A DNA stretch of 64,000 nucleotides, from positions 62,001 to 126,000 of the forward strand of contig JADYYY010000011.1 of assembly GCA_020853395.1 (NCBI GenBank). The letters are read 5' to 3'. The notes beneath the pieces are model-generated. The model worked only from the letters and a program-made list of their open reading frames with translations. It searched no databases and was not told the DNA's origin. The DNA is from Acidobacteriota bacterium. Lineage in GTDB: Bacteria; Acidobacteriota; Vicinamibacteria; Vicinamibacterales; SCN-69-37. Positions 47,980-56,231 of the stretch are shown in pieces; position 1 is the first letter of the stretch; each line of letters begins with the position of its first letter. The position numbers and the translations under genes are program-made.

Positions 47980-49788
47980 TCACTCGACGCGGACGGAGCC
48001 GAGCTGCACGCCGTGCCGGCGCAGATCGGTGCTCGCCGGATCGTCGTCGGCGGGCACGACCCATCCGTCGATGAACAGATCCAGGCGATGCGCGGCACGC
48101 AGCCACGTCAGCGGGCCGCGGGCGGTCAGATCGAACGTGAACGACGTCCAGGCATCGATCTGCAGAGGGAGGACCGTTTCGGCGCCGTCCACGACGGCCG
48201 TCACGCTGACCGCTCTCACGGCGCGAAGCTCGAGGGTTACACGTCGCGCCTCTCGCCGAAAGAGCGCCGTGGCGCGATCCTCGGTCCAGCGATAGGCGTC
48301 TTCACCGGCTGGAACCGTCGCGTCGAACGTCCCCCACCAGATCTGATCGAGATCGGTCAGCGACCGGATGGCGGCGCCGGACGCGCACTGCTCGGTCTTG
48401 TCGCGCAGGTACTGTTTGATCTCTGCCGGGACCACCCACGAGCCGAGCGCAGCCTCGTCGCCGAGGCGCACCGACTCCGAACAGGGAGCGAACGTCTTGG
48501 TCTGCGATCGCGCGAGCAGCGTCAGCGGCGTGGCGAGGAGGACGATCAGTCCGGCGACGGTCACCCATCGCGCGTCCAGGCGTCGCAGCGTCGCGTCCAG
48601 TGCGGCGGCGCCCCAGAGCACGGCGCCAATCGAGATGAGATGGAGCTGCTCCCGTTTCGTCACGAGCACGAACGGCAGGTTGAAGCACAAGATGACCGTG
48701 AGGCCGAGCACGAAGAGACTCGTGAGCGTCCGGTCCCTCAGCCGGCGTGCGGCCCAGCCGCCGACGAGCAGCGTCGCGAGCCACAGAGCTCCGCTGAGCG
48801 CCTGCGCGCTGAACAGCGGATACGACCCGGGCCGGCCTTGGAACAGCCATGCGAGCGCGGGCACGAATGCGGCGGCGATGCCGATCGCCAGCGCGCCCGT
48901 CGTCTGTCGACGCGCGCGCCATGCGTCGATGCCGATCGTCGTCACCGCGACGATCGCCCCGCAGGCGGCCACGGCCTGCCATGGCCGGCGGGTCGGCCAG
49001 AGCAGGACGGCGCTCTCGATCCCTCGCTGGAAGTTGGCGATGGCCTGCGCGAGATCGGGAACGCCGTAGCCGCCGAGCGCCTGCAGTCGATCCTGTCTGA
49101 GCCAGACCAATGCCACGGCGAGCGCTGCGGCGATCGCCGGCACGCTCCTGCGTACGGCGCGCGGAAGCGGATCGCTCGCGCCGATGCCGGCGGCCGCGAG
49201 CACCGCGATCACGGCGAGCAACATCAGGCCGTCTTCCTTGACGAGGAACGCGGCGCACGCGAGCACGGCGATCGGAACGAGCGGCCACGGGCGCCGGCCT
49301 CCGACGCCCTGCCACAGGATCAACCCGCCGAGCACCAGCAGGGACTCGGCGAGATGCATCTGGTTGGTCAGCCAACTCGTCTGCGAGATCGGAAGTGCCG
49401 GATAGATCGAGTAGAGCAGCGCGGCGATGACCACGGCACGCCGCGATGCGCCGGCGCGATGCACGAGACACGCGACCAGCACCGCGCACAGCACGTGTCC
49501 GGCGAGGCTGACCCCGTGCATCAGCGTGGCGTTGACGCCGAACAGCCAGAACCGGCTGAGAAACAGCAGCGCGGTCAGGGGCCGGAAGAACTCCCGCTCG
49601 GCGCCGGTCACGTCCCAGGAACCGAACCAGATCCGATGGAGCTCGGTGCCGATCGGCGGCCGGACGAAGTGATAGTCGTCGTAGTGGAAGCCGCCGCTCG
49701 GCGGTGCGTAGACGAGGCAGACGCCGGCGGCCGCGACGACGAGGGACGTGAGGAGCACGTGCGGCTGCGCTCGCGGGCCGCGGATCAT
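47980..49788 (-). CDS. GT-C-like polytopic membrane protein
   Basis: This 602-residue protein has about eleven hydrophobic segments. The first loop contains the D-D-Y pattern (GGFHYDDYHFVRPPIGTEL) and FRPLTALLFLSRFWLFG, typical of the TMTC/PMT-like GT-C glycosyltransferases. A soluble C-terminal domain of about 160 residues is rich in beta strands and contains two cysteines. The ATG overlaps the stop of the upstream lipoprotein gene by four bases, so the lipoprotein and transferase are made together. Confidence 0.8.
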   Translation of the reverse strand: MIRGPRAQPHVLLTSLVVAAAGVCLVYAPPSGGFHYDDYHFVRPPIGTELHRIWFGSWDVTGAEREFFRPLTALLFLSRFWLFGVNATLMHGVSLAGHVLCAVLVACLVHRAGASRRAVVIAALLYSIYPALPISQTSWLTNQMHLAESLLVLGGLILWQGVGGRRPWPLVPIAVLACAAFLVKEDGLMLLAVIAVLAAAGIGASDPLPRAVRRSVPAIAAALAVALVWLRQDRLQALGGYGVPDLAQAIANFQRGIESAVLLWPTRRPWQAVAACGAIVAVTTIGIDAWRARRQTTGALAIGIAAAFVPALAWLFQGRPGSYPLFSAQALSGALWLATLLVGGWAARRLRDRTLTSLFVLGLTVILCFNLPFVLVTKREQLHLISIGAVLWGAAALDATLRRLDARWVTVAGLIVLLATPLTLLARSQTKTFAPCSESVRLGDEAALGSWVVPAEIKQYLRDKTEQCASGAAIRSLTDLDQIWWGTFDATVPAGEDAYRWTEDRATALFRREARRVTLELRAVRAVSVTAVVDGAETVLPLQIDAWTSFTFDLTARGPLTWLRAAHRLDLFIDGWVVPADDDPASTDLRRHGVQLGSVRVE

Positions 49789-50249
49789 CGCTGGAGCAGG
49801 GCGGGCGCGATCCAGAGCGCGGCACTGCGACCGGGAGCGCCGCCGCGCACGTTGAAGATGATGTCGACGGTGAGGCCGGCGTACTGGCGGAGGTCCACGA
49901 AGAGCGGCGTGGCGGCCGCGGGCTCGCGGTGGAGCGAGACCACGGTCATCTCGCGGAACACGCGCCCGTCCGAGATGCCGATCGACGCGGCGAGCGAGTC
50001 GTCGCCAACGACGTCGGGCTGGACGCCGACCCGCAGCCAGGACCGGTCTCGCACGCGCGCGTGAAACGTCAGCCGGCTGGGACTCGCCGCCCGAATCGCC
50101 GGACCGGACGGGATCAATTCGAACGCGCCCGGCCCGGGGCGCTGCTGCGCGCGATCCATCCGCGACGCGAGCTCGTCGTACACGACCGCGTCCCGACATC
50201 CGCTCCCCACGAGCGTTGCCAGCACCAGCACGAGACGCGCCGCGCGCAT
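49785..50249 (-). CDS. small lipoprotein coupled to a GT-C-like protein
   Basis: The 154-residue protein has a lipoprotein leader (MRAARLVLVLATLVGSGCRD) with the cysteine at 18. The mature region is predicted as beta strands (SRLTFHARVRDRSWLRVGVQ, VDIIFNVRGGAPGRSAALWI), resembling an interaction or carbohydrate-binding sandwich. The family is not recognised. Translational coupling suggests that it assists the downstream membrane transferase. Confidence 0.72.
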   Translation of the reverse strand: MRAARLVLVLATLVGSGCRDAVVYDELASRMDRAQQRPGPGAFELIPSGPAIRAASPSRLTFHARVRDRSWLRVGVQPDVVGDDSLAASIGISDGRVFREMTVVSLHREPAAATPLFVDLRQYAGLTVDIIFNVRGGAPGRSAALWIAPALLQR

Positions 50250-50980
50250 GGCGCACACTCTACACGCGCCCGTGCGGGCATCTCCAGCGCCCGGTTGCAG
50301 GCGATCGACACAGCCGCGTGGCGTCGTGCCGCGATCGCTGCCGCGTGCGCCGCGTCCCGTCACGCGCGGCCCATCGTGCGTGCGACGACGCGGTCGAAGA
50401 ACGGCTGGCTGGTCGCAGTGTCCCGTCGGCGACCTCTACGGCGAATCCGCGCGTCGTTCTTCCTACGCGTCGGCCTCGGAGCTGGTGAAGATGCTGTCGC
50501 ATCCGAACGCGTGGTGGCGCGAAACCGTCCACCGCCTGATCGTCGAGCGGCAGGCCGTTGCGGTGGCGTCGGATCTTGCGACGCCGCGGTCGTGTGACGC
50601 GGGTCCGCGCTCGCCCGATCGGAGCGCCAGGTGCCGACGCTGCCACGCGGCGATGCTCCTCCACGTCGAGCGCGACGCCGGCGCGCCCTTCGTTCGCTTC
50701 GCGGCCTAGACGCTGCTGCAAGTCATCCCCTCGGTCGCTCCCAGTGGCGAGGCCGTTGTGGACGAAGGTGTCGCGGACTTCAGACGCCGTGCGCCGGCTG
50801 CGGCGGCAGCGTGGCGACGCGGCCGAGCGGATCGCTCGTGGCGTGCACGATTCTGACGGCGAGCCGTATCCAACGTTCACATCGCCGAATCTGCCACAGC
50901 CCGGGCGGCCTCACGCGTGACCGCCTGAGGAAGGCGCCCTATCGGCACGAGCCTCGCAAGCACGCAGCGAGGAGTCCGAC
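50250..50980 (+). pseudogene. gene-poor stretch with relic of a PVC-type dehydrogenase
   Basis: No intact gene is present in this 730-base gap. At 50462-50570 the top strand encodes ASASELVKMLSHPNAWWRET followed by V-H-R-L-I-V-E-R, which closely parallels the HEAT-region start of the dehydrogenase/cytochrome protein at 16188 (ATGAQLVAALSHLNGWWRDT and A-Q-R-L-M-V-E-R). Sequence before and after is scrambled, with no start codon and an early stop. It is a decayed fragment of a second, paralogous gene. Confidence 0.72.
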
Positions 50981-51202
50981 GTGACACGCATGCTCTTCCT
51001 GCTCGCCGCGCTCGGAGCCGCGGCCGGCATTCTGATGCGTTGGATGAAGGTCAACCGCCAGGTCCGCGACGCGGAACGCCGCTTCCTCGAGGAGCACGAA
51101 GGGCCGCGCTGGCGGTATCGGCCCGGCCTCGACGCTCCGTACGACTACGATCAGGCGATCAGGGCGAAGCGTCGCGCCGACATGCGCCGAAAACGCCGGT
51201 AG
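50981..51202 (+). CDS. small single-span membrane protein
   Basis: This 73-residue protein starts at GTG. One N-terminal membrane helix (MLFLLAALGAAAGILMRWM) is followed by a charged, mostly helical tail ending in R-R-K-R-R. It is not recognised. An upstream stretch GAGGAGTCC near 50970 may serve as ribosome-binding site. Confidence 0.6.
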   Translation: MTRMLFLLAALGAAAGILMRWMKVNRQVRDAERRFLEEHEGPRWRYRPGLDAPYDYDQAIRAKRRADMRRKRR

Positions 51203-51262
51203 AAACTGGTGGGCTTGGTGGGCTGATGGGATCGATGCGCCGTCCGGCCGCTGATCGACGTC

Positions 51263-51754
51263 TCAGTGCGGCCGCTCGCGCACCTGCAGGAACTCGATCT
51301 CCTGTTCGAGGAACTGGACCGCCAAGTGGGTCTCGCGCACGACGATGCCGCTGCCGAAGACGAGGCCGGCGACGCCGGCCGTGCCGGACACGAGGCTGAG
51401 CGCCGCCGTGCTCTCCCAGATGACGTCGTTCGCGCGCGCCGCCAGGAGCGTGCCGACGACGGAGATCAGCGCCGCCGCCGCGAACGACCCGATCGACATC
51501 GTGAAGAGGCGCAGCGCGCGCATGAGCAGTTGCGCGCGGACCTTCAGCTTGCCGAGGTGCTGCTCGTACGTCGACGCCATGCTGCTGGCGAGATCGATCC
51601 GGCCGAGCTCCGATGCGAGCACCCGCGTGCGATCGACGATCCGGGCCAGCCGGTTGCTGGTCACGAGGCAGAGCAGCGCCGACGCGTTGGTCAGAATCGC
51701 GGGAGCGCCGATGATGGTGAGCGCCGCGAACGGGCTCTGGGCGAAGCTGTCCAT
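51263..51754 (-). CDS. DUF2721-type membrane protein
   Basis: The 163-residue protein starts with a hydrophobic helix (AALTIIGAPAILTNASALLC), has a basic middle with S-N-R-L-A-R-I-V-D-R, and ends with two more helices (SFAAAALISVVGTLLAA, SGTAGVAGLVFGSGIVV). The arrangement and the N-R-x-x-R-x-x-D-R motif fit the DUF2721 family of small inner-membrane proteins without a known function. Confidence 0.82.
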   Translation of the reverse strand: MDSFAQSPFAALTIIGAPAILTNASALLCLVTSNRLARIVDRTRVLASELGRIDLASSMASTYEQHLGKLKVRAQLLMRALRLFTMSIGSFAAAALISVVGTLLAARANDVIWESTAALSLVSGTAGVAGLVFGSGIVVRETHLAVQFLEQEIEFLQVRERPH

Positions 51755-51937
51755 AGCGCCTCAGACTAGCAGGTCTGCGCCGGCTGCGATGGCCGCGCGT
51801 TCCCGCAGCCCGAGGCGATGCCCGCGACCGTACGGCGCGCGCGGCAGCCTCGCCGCGCGCGTCGGCCCCGTGGATCACGGACGCGCGTTGCGCGATCGCG
51901 ACGTCCTTCATACGCTTGTGGATCGAGAGGAGCCGCC

Positions 51938-52444
51938 ATGCGAATGACCGAGCTGTTGATTGCGGCAGTGGAGCGCGAGGCGCCCCGCACACGCCGCGTG
52001 TTGGAACAGGTGCCTGTCGGACGCGACGACTGGCGTCCGCACGAGAAGTCCATGCCGCTCGGCCGTCTGGCCGGAACGGTCGCGACCATGCCGTCGTGGA
52101 TCAACCTCGTGCTCGAGCAGGACGAGCTCGATCTCACGCCGCCACCTGGGCAGGGACAGTACCATCCGACGCCGACGGACGCGCTGGCATCGACGCACGA
52201 CGCGCTCGTCGAGAAGGCGCTCGGCGCGCTGGCGGCCACGAACGACGACCATCTGATGACGACCACGTGGCGGCTGCGCGCCATGGGACAGATCGTCATG
52301 GAGGAGCTGCGGCACATCGTGCTCCTCGACACGATCAGCCACCTGTCGCACCACCGCGGGCAGTTGACCGTGTACCTGCGGCTGCTCGGCCGGACGGTCC
52401 CCTCCGTCTACGGGCCCAGCGCCGACGATCCGCGGTTTCTCTGA
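51938..52444 (+). CDS. DinB-family four-helix protein
   Basis: This 168-residue protein shows the DinB/YfiT-like fold. Candidate metal ligands are the histidines in RHIVLLDTISHLSHHRGQLT, the last helix motif H-x-x-x-H-R-G-Q being typical, while the N-terminal ligand histidine appears replaced in the G-R-L-A-G-T-V-A segment. Family members are often metal-dependent thiol transferases or of unknown function. GAGAGGAGCC precedes the ATG. Its stop lies directly before the 98-base tandem repeat. Confidence 0.87.
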   Translation: MRMTELLIAAVEREAPRTRRVLEQVPVGRDDWRPHEKSMPLGRLAGTVATMPSWINLVLEQDELDLTPPPGQGQYHPTPTDALASTHDALVEKALGALAATNDDHLMTTTWRLRAMGQIVMEELRHIVLLDTISHLSHHRGQLTVYLRLLGRTVPSVYGPSADDPRFL

Positions 52445-52448
52445 ATTG

Positions 52449-52895
52449 GATCCGGGGGGCTTCGCCCCCGCGGACCCCCCTACGCGCTCACTCGCGGGGG
52501 CCCCACGATCCCCGCGCCGGTCGCGCGGGCTCGCTTCGCCGCTTCTGATCCGGGGGGCTTCGCCCCCGCGGGCCCCCCGACGCGCTCACTGGCGGGGGCC
52601 CCACGATCCCCGCGCCGGTCGCGGGCTCGCTTCGCTCGCTTTTGATCCGGGGGGCTTTGCCCCCGCGGACCCCCCGACGCGCTCACTCGCGGGGGCCCCA
52701 TGATCCCCGCGCCGGTCGGGCGGGCTCGCTTCGCTCGCTTTTGATCCGGGGGGCTTCGCTGCCGCGGGCCCCCCGACGCGCTCACTGGCGGAGACCCCAT
52801 GATCCCCGCGCCGGTCGGGCGGGCTCGCTTCGCTCGCTTTTGATCCGGGGGGCTTCGCTGCCGCTGCCGCGGACGCGCTCACTGCGTCTGCGTTC
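52449..52895. repeat. 98-base hairpin-rich tandem repeat, about 4.5 units
   Basis: Units start with GATCCGGGGGGCTTCG at 52449, 52547, 52644, 52743 and 52842, so the period is 97-99 bases; the last unit is truncated. Each unit holds a GGGGGC/GCCCCC hairpin with a short TTC loop, a second G-run/C-run pair, and a GCTCGCTTCGCTCGC inverted motif. Units differ by single bases, for example CCCC replaced by CTGC in the last two. It fills the gap between the convergent dinB-type and small acidic protein genes. Open frames within it encode repetitive Pro/Ser/Ala peptides and are not genes. Confidence 0.93.
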
Positions 52896-52903
52896 GCGTG
52901 GCG

Positions 52904-53161
52904 TCAGGAGATGACGCCGCCTTTGTCATCGACCTTCTCGGGTTCGTCGTCGAATCCCGGGCCGGGGCCGCGCGTGTCGCTGACGTCGTCTTCGAGCGCG
53001 CCCTCGTGCTCGAGGCCGGCTTGTCGTTGCGCCTCCCTGAGCACGTCGTCGCGATCTTCGGGAGCTACGCGAGCCAGGATTCCGTGGATCGCCGCGCCGT
53101 CGGCGCCGTCGCGCATCATCTTGGCCAGTTCTCGCACGAGCTGCTCATGGCGGTCGGTCAT
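52904..53161 (-). CDS. small acidic protein of unknown function
   Basis: The 85-residue protein has a helical N-terminal half (HEQLVRELAKMMRDGADGAA, EDRDDVLREAQRQ) and an acidic, Gly/Asp/Glu-rich disordered tail. The start is the ATG at 53161 with GGAG-rich sequence before it. The family is not recognised. It ends next to the tandem repeat. Confidence 0.6.
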   Translation of the reverse strand: MTDRHEQLVRELAKMMRDGADGAAIHGILARVAPEDRDDVLREAQRQAGLEHEGALEDDVSDTRGPGPGFDDEPEKVDDKGGVIS

Positions 53162-53304
53162 GGCCTCTCCTCGCCTCATGCTACGCGATCGGCCCGGCTC
53201 CTCGTGAGCCGTTCCGTGCGCCGGCCCTGCGCGACGCGTCGGCAACAGAAACGCACCGGCGGCGTTCTTGCACCTCACGTCGGCAGGACCACGCGGAGGA
53301 TGTC

Positions 53305-53802
53305 ATGACACGTCTCCGGCTTCTCTTGTTGGCCGCCGCGCTTGCCGCCGGATGTGCGACCTTGGGGCCGCTCGGCGCGATCGTGCAGCCGCCGCGCATC
53401 GAGGAAGCCCGCGATCAGCCGGTCGAAGTGCGGCTCATGCCGCCCTCGAGATCGAGCGTGTTCGGCGGCGCGACCATTCGACTGTGGACGCGGATCACCA
53501 ATCCGAATCCGTACGGCTTCACGCTGTCGTCGCTGAGCGGCACGCTGTTCCTCGACGACGTGCGGGCGGCGACGACGGGTTTTCCGCTGGGGCTGCCGCT
53601 CGCGGCCGGCGGCGATTCGGTGATCCCGATCGAGTTCGCGATCAGCTTCGCGGACCTGCCCAACCTCGCGGCCGTCGTCCGCCGCGCGGCCGCCCGCGAG
53701 CCGATCGGCTATCGGCTCGACGGCACCATTGGCGTGGACGCCGGGCGTCTCGGCGCGCCGCTCTTCGGGCCGATGACGCTCGTGCGCGGCACGATCGATT
53801 GA
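53305..53802 (+). CDS. LEA2/WHy-domain lipoprotein
   Basis: This 165-residue protein has a lipoprotein leader (MTRLRLLLLAAALAAGCAT, cysteine at 17). The mature part is a single WHy/LEA-2 beta-sandwich, with the hallmark N-P-N-P-Y-G-F motif (WTRITNPNPYGFTLSS) and LPLAAGGDSVIPIEFAISF. Bacterial LEA2 lipoproteins are linked to desiccation or osmotic stress. Confidence 0.87.
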   Translation: MTRLRLLLLAAALAAGCATLGPLGAIVQPPRIEEARDQPVEVRLMPPSRSSVFGGATIRLWTRITNPNPYGFTLSSLSGTLFLDDVRAATTGFPLGLPLAAGGDSVIPIEFAISFADLPNLAAVVRRAAAREPIGYRLDGTIGVDAGRLGAPLFGPMTLVRGTID

Positions 53803-53847
53803 ACGACCGCACGCTCGCCCGGCGCCGGCGATGCGACAATCGCCAGC

Positions 53848-55080
53848 GTGAGCACGTCGAACGCGTCGCCGCCGCCCGTGGTCGTGATCGGCGCCGGCGC
53901 GGCCGGCCTCGTCGCCGCGATCTTCGCCGCGCGCGACCGTCAGCCGGTGCTGGTGCTCGAGCGCACCCGTGACGGCGGGAGGAAGATCCTCATCAGCGGC
54001 GGTGGACGCTGCAACGTCCTGCCCGACGCGCTCGAGCCGCAGCGTTTCGTCACCGACTCGCCGCCTCAGCTCGTGCAGCGGCTGCTGCGGTCGTGGCCAA
54101 TCAAGGGCCAGCGCGCCTTCTTCGAAGAGGACGTCGGGCTTCCGCTCGCGCGCGACGCCGAAACGGGAAAGTGGTTTCCCGCATCGAATCGGGCGAGCGA
54201 CGTCCGCGACGGGCTCGTGGCGCTCGCGCAACGGTCCGGCGCGCGCCTTCAGTTCGAGACGGAGGTCACGGGCCTGCGCCGTGCGGAACGCGGGTGGATC
54301 GTCGACACGACGCGCGGCTCGATCGACGCGGGGCGGGTGATCGTCGCCACCGGCGGGCTGTCGGTACCGTCGACGGGAAGCACCGGCACGGGGCTGGTCG
54401 TCGCCGGCGCGCTCGGCCACGTCGTCCACGAGACGTACCCCGCGCTGACGCCGCTCGTGGCGGATCCAGCGGTCCACGCGCGGCTCGCGGGCGTGTCGCT
54501 GGAGGTCGCGATCGAGGCGGCATCGGCTCGCGAGTCGGCGCGAACGCGGGGTGGATTCCTCTTCACGCATCGCGGCTACAGCGGCCCGGCGGTGCTCGAC
54601 GTGGCTCACGTGGCCGTGCGCAGCGTGCGGGCCGGCGACCGCGCGTCGATCCGCGTCCGATGGACCGGCCTCGACGAGGCCGGCTGGCACGACCGGCTCG
54701 TCGGATCCGGCGGTTTCGTCGTCAACGTGCTGGCGGAGCGCCTGCCTCGACGCTTGGCTGAGCACCTGGTCGCGGCCGCGGGGTTGCCGCCCGATGCCCG
54801 CGCCGCCAGCCTGCGGCGCGACCAACGTGCGTCGCTCGTCGCGAGGCTGGTGCGCGACGAGCTGCCCTGGACCGGCGACGAGGGCTATCGCAAAGCGGAA
54901 GTCACGGGCGGCGGCGTCGCGCTCGACGAGGTGGATCCGCGAACGCTGGAAAGCCGCCGCTGTCCTGGGATGTTCTTCTGCGGCGAGGTGCTGGACGCGT
55001 TCGGCCCGATAGGCGGCCACAACTTCGCGTGGGCTTGGGCCACCGGACGCCTCGCTGGCCGCGGGTCGCGACCCGCGTGA
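53848..55080 (+). CDS. HI0933/YhiN-type FAD-dependent oxidoreductase
   Basis: The 410-residue protein binds FAD through VVIGAGAAGLVAAIFAA at residues 11-27. It has the family-specific GRKILISGGGRCN motif and the C-terminal FFCGEVLDAFGPIGGHNFAW. This family (NAD(P)/FAD-dependent, including BaiN) is of broadly unknown substrate. It starts at GTG seven bases after a GACAAT hexamer, again without a Shine-Dalgarno sequence. Confidence 0.94.
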   Translation: MSTSNASPPPVVVIGAGAAGLVAAIFAARDRQPVLVLERTRDGGRKILISGGGRCNVLPDALEPQRFVTDSPPQLVQRLLRSWPIKGQRAFFEEDVGLPLARDAETGKWFPASNRASDVRDGLVALAQRSGARLQFETEVTGLRRAERGWIVDTTRGSIDAGRVIVATGGLSVPSTGSTGTGLVVAGALGHVVHETYPALTPLVADPAVHARLAGVSLEVAIEAASARESARTRGGFLFTHRGYSGPAVLDVAHVAVRSVRAGDRASIRVRWTGLDEAGWHDRLVGSGGFVVNVLAERLPRRLAEHLVAAAGLPPDARAASLRRDQRASLVARLVRDELPWTGDEGYRKAEVTGGGVALDEVDPRTLESRRCPGMFFCGEVLDAFGPIGGHNFAWAWATGRLAGRGSRPA

Positions 55081-55342
55081 CGGAATCAGGCAAGATTTCG
55101 GGCGTGCCCGAGCCATGCCGGCGACGTCGGCCGCATTGCGCCCGTGCAGCCTTGGCATCCCGACGCGGGCGGAACGACGTGTCGACGGCATCGTTAGCGT
55201 CGGCACGGCCCGGCGCTCGACGGGCCGCCGCGACTGAGTCGCTCGAGTTCGTCCCGGGTTGGCGCGCGTCCGATCCGCGGCCGGGCCAGGGCCGGCGGCA
55301 CGCCGTGCCGCATTCGATCTACACTCCCCCGGCGAGGTACCC

Positions 55343-56218
55343 ATGCCGACCCGACGCGAGTTCCTCACGACTGCCGCTGCCGCGCTCGGCGCGGCCACCA
55401 CGCCGGCGCTGGCGTGGCAGACGAAAGAGATCGTGACGCGGCTCAACGCGCCGGTCGGACTGCAGCTCTGGAGCCTCCGCGCGTATCTGCCGAAGGATCT
55501 CTCCGGCACGCTCGCGAACGTCCGCCGCATGGGGTTCCGCGAGGTCGAGGGCGCTGGCCTGTGGGGCAGGACGGCTGCGGAACTGCGGCAGGCGCTCGAT
55601 ACGGCCGGCCTGCGGTGCCAGTCGGCGCATCTCGGGTACGAACGGCTGCGCGACGATCTCACCGGTGCGCTGAACGAAGCGCGCGCGGTGGGCGCAACGT
55701 GGGTCGTCTGCCCGTGGATCCCGCACGAGAACGCCGTCACGCGCGAGCAGATCCTGCGCGCGGCCGATCTGTTCACGCGGGCCGCGCGAACGGCCAGCCA
55801 GTCGGGCCTCCGCTTCGCCTATCACTGCCACGGTTACGAGTTCGTGCCGGCCGACGAAGGCACGCTGTTCGACACGCTGGCGCGCAACACCGATCAGAAG
55901 CTCGTGGAGTTCCAGATCGACGTCTTCCACGCGTTCTACGGTGGCGCCGATCCGGCCGCGCTCATCCGCCGGCACGCCCCGAGGGTGACCAGCCTGCACC
56001 TCAAGGACTTGAAGAAGGGCACGCCCGTCGTGGCCGGCACCGGCACGGGCACGCCCGACATCGACGTGCCGGTCGGGAGCGGCGCGCTCGACATGTCTGC
56101 GGTGCTGCGCGCCGCGATGAAGGCGGCGACGCGCTTCTACTATCTCGAAGACGAGAGTGCCGACCCGCTGACCCACATTCCGCGCAGCGTCGCCTGGCTC
56201 GAGTCCGTCGCGCTGTAG
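55343..56218 (+). CDS. Tat-exported sugar phosphate isomerase/epimerase-like TIM-barrel protein
   Basis: This 291-residue protein begins MPTRREFLTTAAAALGAATT, a twin-arginine leader. The barrel has candidate metal ligands in FAYHCHGYEF, EFQIDVFHAFYGG, SLHLKDLK and YYLEDES, as in the AP-endonuclease-2/xylose-isomerase superfamily. The third such protein in the window, it suggests broad periplasmic handling of sugars. A GGCGAGGTA site supports this ATG over an upstream in-frame GTG-type start. Confidence 0.87.
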   Translation: MPTRREFLTTAAAALGAATTPALAWQTKEIVTRLNAPVGLQLWSLRAYLPKDLSGTLANVRRMGFREVEGAGLWGRTAAELRQALDTAGLRCQSAHLGYERLRDDLTGALNEARAVGATWVVCPWIPHENAVTREQILRAADLFTRAARTASQSGLRFAYHCHGYEFVPADEGTLFDTLARNTDQKLVEFQIDVFHAFYGGADPAALIRRHAPRVTSLHLKDLKKGTPVVAGTGTGTPDIDVPVGSGALDMSAVLRAAMKAATRFYYLEDESADPLTHIPRSVAWLESVAL

Positions 56219-56231
56219 CCGGAGAGTCCAG

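Noticed and set aside
48302-49825. 507-codon bottom-strand frame inside the GT-C-like gene
   Set aside because: Same strand, different frame from the membrane protein; it shows no hydrophobic helices or motifs.
52446-52914. Several open frames through the 98-base tandem repeat
   Set aside because: They encode the repeat over and over (P-P-G-S-K-A-S-E-A-S-type peptides) on both strands and have no ribosome-binding sites; they arise from the repeat.
53848-55080. Idea that the HI0933-type flavoprotein and neighbours form a bile-acid-type pathway
   Set aside because: BaiN belongs to this broad family, but no other bile-acid genes are present and most members have unknown substrates.
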